From Nitrososphaerales archaeon (GTDB lineage Archaea; Thermoproteota; Nitrososphaeria; Nitrososphaerales; Gagatemarchaeaceae): DNA of 51,896 nt. The stretch lies in assembly GCA_030039795.1 (NCBI GenBank), contig JASHUU010000007.1:1-51896 (forward strand). The letters run 5' to 3'. The first letter of the stretch is position 1; every line of letters begins with the position of its first letter. Below, in pieces: positions 46,418 to 51,896 of this stretch. Position numbers and translations under genes: made by a program. The notes under the pieces were generated by a model. It had not been told where the DNA came from, made no database searches, and was given only the letters and a program-made list of their open reading frames with translations.

Positions 46418-46882
46418 CTATCTTACGACGAACTCTTCGATGTCGAGGACCGTCCCTGTCCTCTTCCCCTTCTCCCTGAACCTCGGAGCCACGGCCGAGC
46501 CCACCCCGAGCCCCTTGCCCGAGGCGTAGTGGATGAGCCCCCCCGTGGCCCCCTTGAACGTGACGAAGGCGAATGTGCGCGGCCGGGCCAGCGCCTTCCC
46601 CTCGAAGTCGACGTAGCTCTCGGCCAGGGCGGCCACGGTGGCTGCCGGGCCCACCTCCTCGTACTTCCTGATCTCGACGAAGCAGTCCGTGCAGTACATC
46701 TTCGGCGGCACGTACCTCTTCCCGCACTCCTCGCACGCCGAGGCGAGTATCCTCCCGTCCTTGAACCCCCTCAGGAACCTCTCTCCGGCTACGCCCGCGG
46801 TGTATTCGTAGTGGAACGGTATCTGGTCGGTCCAGCTCCTCAGGCTCTCCACGCTCGTGAGCCTCTCCAGGGGTGCCATCAT
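46418..46882 (-). CDS. DUF35 Zn-ribbon/OB-fold protein
   Basis: RILASACEECGKRYVPPKMYCTDCF and OB region ALARPRTFAFVTFKGATGGLIHY. Confidence 0.9.
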   Translation of the reverse strand: MMAPLERLTSVESLRSWTDQIPFHYEYTAGVAGERFLRGFKDGRILASACEECGKRYVPPKMYCTDCFVEIRKYEEVGPAATVAALAESYVDFEGKALARPRTFAFVTFKGATGGLIHYASGKGLGVGSAVAPRFREKGKRTGTVLDIEEFVVR

Positions 46883-47391
46883 TTCCTCCTCGGCCGAAAG
46901 TACGCGATGTCCGTTATCGCGCCCTTCCTCTCCGCCTTCGGCCGCCAGACCGCCTCGACCTTCATCCCCACCTCCACCTCGGAGGGGTCCACCTCCCCCA
47001 TCAGGTGCAGTATCCCCATCTCGGGCGAGGCCCCGTCTATCTCTATGACCGATACCACGATGGGCTTCTCGCGCCTGCTTGCGTCGTTGTTCACGTAGCT
47101 TATCGAGAACGTGTTGACCTTCCCGGTGTCCTTGACCTTCACCCACTCGTCCGTGGGGCGGAAGTCCTCCTCGCAGTACATGCGAGGGGGGATCATCACC
47201 CTGCCGCACTCGTTGCACTTCCTCGCCCAGAGCTCGCCCTCCTTCAGGCCGTCGAGGAACCTGCTCACCGCGACCCCCGAGGTCCAAGAGTAGCGGAGAG
47301 TCGTCCTGTAGCCGGTCGAGAGGACGCTCCCGGCCTTGAGAGCGTCGAGGTCGACCTCGCTCCCGGGGTACTCCCGAATCTTCGAGCTCAT
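46879..47391 (-). CDS. DUF35 Zn-ribbon/OB-fold protein
   Basis: ELWARKCNECGRVMIPPRMYCEEDF, PIVVSVIEIDGASPEMGILHLMGEVDPSEVEVGMKVEAVWRPKAERKGAITDIAYFRP. Confidence 0.9.
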   Translation of the reverse strand: MSSKIREYPGSEVDLDALKAGSVLSTGYRTTLRYSWTSGVAVSRFLDGLKEGELWARKCNECGRVMIPPRMYCEEDFRPTDEWVKVKDTGKVNTFSISYVNNDASRREKPIVVSVIEIDGASPEMGILHLMGEVDPSEVEVGMKVEAVWRPKAERKGAITDIAYFRPRRK

Positions 47392-49370
47392 CCGCCCCTG
47401 CCCTCCTCGGATGCGGATTTCAAACTTTCCCAGCCCCCCTTCGAAAGCCTGACGTAGAAGTCTACCGACGAAGGGTCGGAGAGGGAGTCCCTGTTCAGGA
47501 CCTTCTCCGGGTCGGCCCCCATCATGACCCGCTTGATCGGGACCTCGAGCTTCTTCCCGCTGACCGTCCTCGGGACCGAGGGGACCTGCAGGAGGACGTC
47601 TGGGACGTGCCTGGGCGAGAGGTCCGACTTCAGCCTGCCGTTGATCTTGCCCCTTAGCCCGTCGTCGAGCGTCTTCCCTGGCGCGAGCGCGACGAACAGC
47701 GCGAGCCTGCTCTCTTCTCCCGGAGAGCCGAGGTCCACCGCGAGGGAGTCGGCGACCTCCTCGATCGACTCGACGGCCCTGTAGATCTCGCTGGTCCCCA
47801 TCCTCACGCCGTGGCGCTTCAGAGTCGCGTCCGACCTCCCGTAGATCCTGCACGTCCCTCTCTCCGTGACCTCGATCCAGTCGCCGTGCCTCCAGACCCC
47901 GGGGTAGGTCGAGAAGTAGCTCTCCGTGTACCTTCTCCCGTCCGCGTCGCCCCAGAGGAACAGTGGCATGCTGGGCATGGGCTCTGTGATCACCAGCTCG
48001 CCCGTCTCCCCGACGACAGGCCTCCCGTCGGAGTCGTAGGCTTCGACCTTGGCGCCGAGGCACCGGCACTGGATCTCTCCCGCGTTGACCGGGAGGGTGG
48101 GGGAGCCTCCCACGAAGGCGGTGCAGACGTCAGTCCCCCCGCTTATCGAAGCGAGCCAGACGTCAGGCTTCGCCTTGGAGTAGACCCACTCGAAGCACTC
48201 GGCCGAGAGAGGGGAGCCCGTGGAGCCGATGCCTCTCAGCTTGGGCAGCCTGTGGGTCGAGGCGGGCTCCGTCCCTGCCTTCAGACACGAGGAGAGGAAG
48301 GCGGCGCCCGTCCCGAGGAAGGTGACTTCTGCCTTCTCGGCGAGCCCCCAGAGCGCGTCCAGGTCCGGGTATCCGGGGCTCCCGCTGTAGAGGACGAGCG
48401 TGGCTCCCAGGAGGAGGCCTCCCACCAGGTAGTTCCACATCATCCAGCCTGTGGTCGTGAACCAGAAGAACCTGTCATTCGGCCTGATGTCGTTGTGGAA
48501 CGACAGCTCCTTCAGCAGCTCGACCGTTATCCCACCGTTGCCGTGGACTATGGGCTTGGGCGGGCCTGTCGTCCCGGAAGAGTAGAGTATCCAGAGCGGA
48601 TGGTCGAAGGGGAGGGGCTCGTACTCGGGGCTCGCCTTCCCGGCCGTGGCGTCCTCCCACGAGACCGCCCCGTACCCCGGGCTCTCCTCCTCGCCCGCCC
48701 TGACCTCTATGACGCTCTTCACCGTGGGCAGGGCCGCTGCCATCTTCCTCACCTCCTCGGTCCTCGAGTGCCACTGGCCGTTGTACGCGTACCCGTCGGA
48801 CGCGAGCAGGACCTTGGGCCCGACCTGCCCGAACCTGTCGACCACCGCCGGGACGCCGAAGTCCGGCGAGCAGCTCGTCCAGACCGCCCCGATGCTGGCG
48901 CAAGCCAGGACCCCGACGACCGCCTCGGCGCCGTTGTGTATGAACGCCGCCACCCTGTCCCCCTGCTCGACGCCCATCGCCCTGAGGCTGGAGGCGAGCG
49001 CCGCGGTCTTCTTCTCCAGCGCGTCCCACGTCATGGTCTTCGGCCGCGACCCCTCGGCCCTGGCCTCGAGGGCGACCCCGTCCTGCTTCGCGCTGAAGAC
49101 CCGCTCGGCGAAGTTGACGTCCGCCCCGGAGAACCACTTCGCGCCGGGCATCTTCCTTTCCTCCAGGACGATGTAGTCGGCGTCGGAGACGTCGAAGTAC
49201 TTCCAGACTGTCGCCCAGAATGCCTCCAGGTCGTCCACGGACCACTTCCACAGGTCCTGGTACCCGTCGAAGGCGATTCCCCTCTTCTCGAGCCACTTCA
49301 GGTAGGCGGCGATGTTCGTCTTCCTCGCCGACTTCGGGTCGGGCTTCCAGAGGAGCCTGCCAGGTTTCAA
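47388..49370 (-). CDS. acetoacetyl-CoA synthetase-like AMP-forming ligase
   Basis: HPLWILYSSGTTGPPKPIVHGNGGITVELLKE, WFTTTGWMMWNYLVGGLLLGATLVLYSGSPGYPD, SGGTDVCTAFVGGSPTLPV. Confidence 0.92.
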   Translation of the reverse strand: MKPGRLLWKPDPKSARKTNIAAYLKWLEKRGIAFDGYQDLWKWSVDDLEAFWATVWKYFDVSDADYIVLEERKMPGAKWFSGADVNFAERVFSAKQDGVALEARAEGSRPKTMTWDALEKKTAALASSLRAMGVEQGDRVAAFIHNGAEAVVGVLACASIGAVWTSCSPDFGVPAVVDRFGQVGPKVLLASDGYAYNGQWHSRTEEVRKMAAALPTVKSVIEVRAGEEESPGYGAVSWEDATAGKASPEYEPLPFDHPLWILYSSGTTGPPKPIVHGNGGITVELLKELSFHNDIRPNDRFFWFTTTGWMMWNYLVGGLLLGATLVLYSGSPGYPDLDALWGLAEKAEVTFLGTGAAFLSSCLKAGTEPASTHRLPKLRGIGSTGSPLSAECFEWVYSKAKPDVWLASISGGTDVCTAFVGGSPTLPVNAGEIQCRCLGAKVEAYDSDGRPVVGETGELVITEPMPSMPLFLWGDADGRRYTESYFSTYPGVWRHGDWIEVTERGTCRIYGRSDATLKRHGVRMGTSEIYRAVESIEEVADSLAVDLGSPGEESRLALFVALAPGKTLDDGLRGKINGRLKSDLSPRHVPDVLLQVPSVPRTVSGKKLEVPIKRVMMGADPEKVLNRDSLSDPSSVDFYVRLSKGGWESLKSASEEGRGG

Positions 49371-49438
49371 TGACTTGCGCCGCTCCGGGCGCGCCGGTGG
49401 TTATAAGGCGAGCAAGGCCGATGGCGGGCGCGACCAGG

Positions 49439-50596
49439 TCAGCGCTTCATCGTTATGACGGTCCCCACCTGTAAGAGGTCCCCCCAGGCCTGAGCCAGCC
49501 CGCGGTCGACTTCCTTCTTCACCTGCCTCTTCCCGGCCTCTCCCTTCAGCTGCCAGTACAGCTCGCAGACCTTCATCACACCCGCGGCTGCGATCGGGTT
49601 GCCCACGCCGAGCAGCCCTCCTGACGGGTTGATGGGGAGGTCCCCGTCTCTCTGGGTGACCCCCTCTCTGGTGAGCTTCGGCGCCTCGCCCTTGTCCGCG
49701 AGGAGGACGCCCTCCATGTGGTGGAGCTCCTTGTAGTCGAACGGGTCGTAGACCTCGGCGAAGTCGATCTGCTTCTTCGGGTTGTCTATCTTCGCCATCT
49801 TGTACGCCATCCTGGCCGCCTCCTCCACGTACCTCGGGTAGTAGAGGTCGCGGTTGGTCCAGTACTGCGTGTCCACGTTCCACCCCACGCCGTCGATCCA
49901 GACGGGGTCGTCGGTGTACTTCCTCGCCACGTCCTCCGACGCGAGCATCACCGCCGCCGCGCCGTCGGAGGTCGGAGACACGTCGAGCCGCTTGACTGGG
50001 AGGCAGATGGGCTCGCTCTTCATCACGTCGTCTACCGTGATCCTCGCAGGGAGCTGGGCGCAGGGGTGGTCCAGGGCGTTGCCCTTGTTCTTGACAGAGA
50101 CGAGCGCGATGTCCTCCTCCCTCACCTTGTGGACGTGCATGTATCTGCGCATCTCCAGCGAGAATATCCAGAGGAGGGTGACGCCTAGGGGCCTCTCTGT
50201 CGTGTGGTCGAAGATGCTCCAGAATGCGTACTGGGGGTGCGGATGCAGCGGGGACATCTTCTCCTCGCCCACCACCAGGCACGTGTCGAACTGGCCCGAG
50301 GCCACGTGCCACCATCCGGCGACAGGCACGAAGACGCCTGTGCCGCCGCCCACGTACACCCTGCTGTATGGCCTGTTGGTCCCGCCCGCCCCGTCCATCA
50401 GGTACTCGCCTTTCATGTGGACGCCGTCAAAGGCGTCGGGAGCGGTCCCCAGGACCACCGACTCCACGTCCTTGATCTCCATGCCGGCGGAGTCCATCGC
50501 CATCCTGCTGGCTTCGAAGGACATCTCCCGGCCGGTCTCCAGCATCCTCCGCCTGAACTTCGTCATGCCCGCGCCGATCACGGCTACTCTCTTCAC
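49439..50596 (-). CDS. non-canonical thiolase-fold protein (SCP-x/Ltp-like)
   Basis: VAVIGAGMTKFRRR, SPTSDGAAAVMLASED, NPSGGLLGVGNPIAAAGVMKVCELYWQLKGEAG. Confidence 0.88.
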   Translation of the reverse strand: MKRVAVIGAGMTKFRRRMLETGREMSFEASRMAMDSAGMEIKDVESVVLGTAPDAFDGVHMKGEYLMDGAGGTNRPYSRVYVGGGTGVFVPVAGWWHVASGQFDTCLVVGEEKMSPLHPHPQYAFWSIFDHTTERPLGVTLLWIFSLEMRRYMHVHKVREEDIALVSVKNKGNALDHPCAQLPARITVDDVMKSEPICLPVKRLDVSPTSDGAAAVMLASEDVARKYTDDPVWIDGVGWNVDTQYWTNRDLYYPRYVEEAARMAYKMAKIDNPKKQIDFAEVYDPFDYKELHHMEGVLLADKGEAPKLTREGVTQRDGDLPINPSGGLLGVGNPIAAAGVMKVCELYWQLKGEAGKRQVKKEVDRGLAQAWGDLLQVGTVITMKR

Positions 50597-50600
50597 GCCT

Positions 50601-51728
50601 TCATCTCCCTCCTGACAGCGCTATTGCCGCTCCGGTAGCCGTCGGGTTCCCCCTCCACGACAGGGCGAGCGCCGTCTCCGGCCTCCTCACCTGGTTGCCT
50701 CCCGCCTCGCCTCTCAGCTGGAGGACGCACTCGAGGACCTTGTGCGAGCCCGTGGCCTCGATGAGGTAGCCGGTCCCAAGAGAACCGCCGCTCGGGTTGA
50801 CCCTCCCTTCCTCAACCATCTCGACTCCCGCCGACCTGCCCACCCCGATGGAGGCGAGGTGCTGGAGGAGCTTGTAGGAATAGGTGTCATCCAACTCAAG
50901 GACGTCGAAGGCGCGCGCGCCCTTCGCCCCGGACTGCTTCGCGACCGACTTGAACGAGTCGGCTGCGTACGCCGGCTCCTCCACGTCGCCCCCTTCGAAC
51001 CAGGGGGTGCTGGAGCGCCAGGTCAGCCCGTCGACGGACACGCCGTCCTTCTTGTTCTTCTTCGCCCACCTCTCGGACGCCAGTACGACCACTATTCCCG
51101 CCTCCGCGAACTCGGCCTTGTCGTTCTTCATCAGGGGGGCCGCTATCGGGCCGGTCCCGCCGATCTCCTTGAGGCTGAGCCTCCCGCCGTAGCTCGAGCG
51201 GGGGTTGCGGAGGGCCCTGGCCTTCTCCGCCTTCACGGCGCAGCTCAGGTCGTCCCTGGTCACGCCGGACCTCTTCATGAAGGCGCTCATCTCGAGCCCT
51301 GCAAGGACGTCGTAGTTGGCGCCGACCGGCCTGTGGTAAACCGGGTCGAGCGCGAGGTTCTCGACGGCCGTCTTGTCGAGGACGTCGGCCACCTTGCTGT
51401 GCGCCTCCACCGACACCACGTCGGCGACGCCCGAGCGTATGTGCATCACCGCATGACCCATCCCGATTATCCCGTCGCCGGGCACGGTGCAGACCGGGCG
51501 CCTGGCGCCCCCGACCTGGTCCGGGACCATCTCGTCTGTGATGCTCCACCCTTCCCAGAAGTCCTCAGTGCAACAGATGAACGAACCTACGTCCTTCCTC
51601 GGGTCGACCCCTGCGTCGGCGTATGCCTTCGAGGCCGCGAGGTACATGAGCTCCCTGGTCGAGACATCGGTGATGGAGGGCCTGAAGCCCTCGTAGCCGA
51701 CGCCTACTATACAGACGCCGTCAGGCAC
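50601..51728 (-). CDS. non-canonical thiolase-fold protein (SCP-x/Ltp-like)
   Basis: VCIVGVGYEGFRPSITDVSTRELMYLAASKAYADAGV, VNPSGGSLGTGYLIEATGSHKVLECVLQLRGEAGGNQV. Confidence 0.87.
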   Translation of the reverse strand: MPDGVCIVGVGYEGFRPSITDVSTRELMYLAASKAYADAGVDPRKDVGSFICCTEDFWEGWSITDEMVPDQVGGARRPVCTVPGDGIIGMGHAVMHIRSGVADVVSVEAHSKVADVLDKTAVENLALDPVYHRPVGANYDVLAGLEMSAFMKRSGVTRDDLSCAVKAEKARALRNPRSSYGGRLSLKEIGGTGPIAAPLMKNDKAEFAEAGIVVVLASERWAKKNKKDGVSVDGLTWRSSTPWFEGGDVEEPAYAADSFKSVAKQSGAKGARAFDVLELDDTYSYKLLQHLASIGVGRSAGVEMVEEGRVNPSGGSLGTGYLIEATGSHKVLECVLQLRGEAGGNQVRRPETALALSWRGNPTATGAAIALSGGR

Positions 51729-51896
51729 GCGGACCCCACCCAGCCCTGCATAGATATCGGTTTTGCGCGCCGAACACCCTGGACCTCGTTGACGCCACCA
51801 TCGGGCGCATTGCCGCGTCTCTCCGTTCGTGGCCTCGCGCGCCCAACGTCAGGAGGCTGCGCTGGTCCCGTTGGGAAAGACGCCAGGGGTGAAGTA

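Noticed and set aside
47811-49373. 520-aa plus-strand ORF opposite acetoacetyl-CoA synthetase
   Set aside because: Antisense artefact; low-complexity Arg/Pro/Val composition.
1-51896. CRISPR arrays, cas genes, transposases, integrases, rRNA
   Set aside because: No regularly spaced repeats and no recognisable ORFs of these classes were seen in reading the window.

Overview
This 51.9 kb window is a dense, GC-rich archaeal chromosome segment. RadA, archaeal-type AsnRS, TyrRS and ArgRS, class I DhnA-type aldolase, archaeal myo-inositol-1-P synthase, ThiI, DUF373 and DUF35/thiolase genes support this. A Nitrososphaeria/Thaumarchaeota-like heterotroph is my inference and is unproven. Most of the window is ordinary housekeeping: central carbon metabolism, aaRS genes, heme o/a synthesis, SOD and acyl-CoA metabolism. 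Items worth a second look: (1) radA carries a ~500-aa intein with LAGLIDADG motifs in its Walker A motif. (2) A small acidic/basic-tailed protein looks like eukaryotic ribosomal protein eL22. (3) A five-gene operon contains two thiolase-fold proteins without the usual Cys/His catalytic motifs, two DUF35 proteins and an acetoacetyl-CoA synthetase-like gene. (4) Two paralogous class III nucleotidyl cyclases lie 11 kb apart. (5) Two low-GC islets sit at the 3' sides of tRNA-Gln and tRNA-Arg, each ending in a short repeat of the tRNA 3' end. (6) tRNA-Arg(CCG) has an abnormally long variable region and lies divergent to argS. (7) There is a two-member family of tiny secreted CxxxC proteins. (8) A membrane-anchored winged-helix regulator is divergent from a frameshifted secreted protein across a perfect 9-4-9 inverted repeat. 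(9) Three apparent single-base frameshifts lie at or near 4-nt homopolymers, which suggests either decay or assembly errors. No CRISPR array, transposase or rRNA was seen. Coordinates and motif calls come from the supplied ORFs and by-eye reading; no database search was run.
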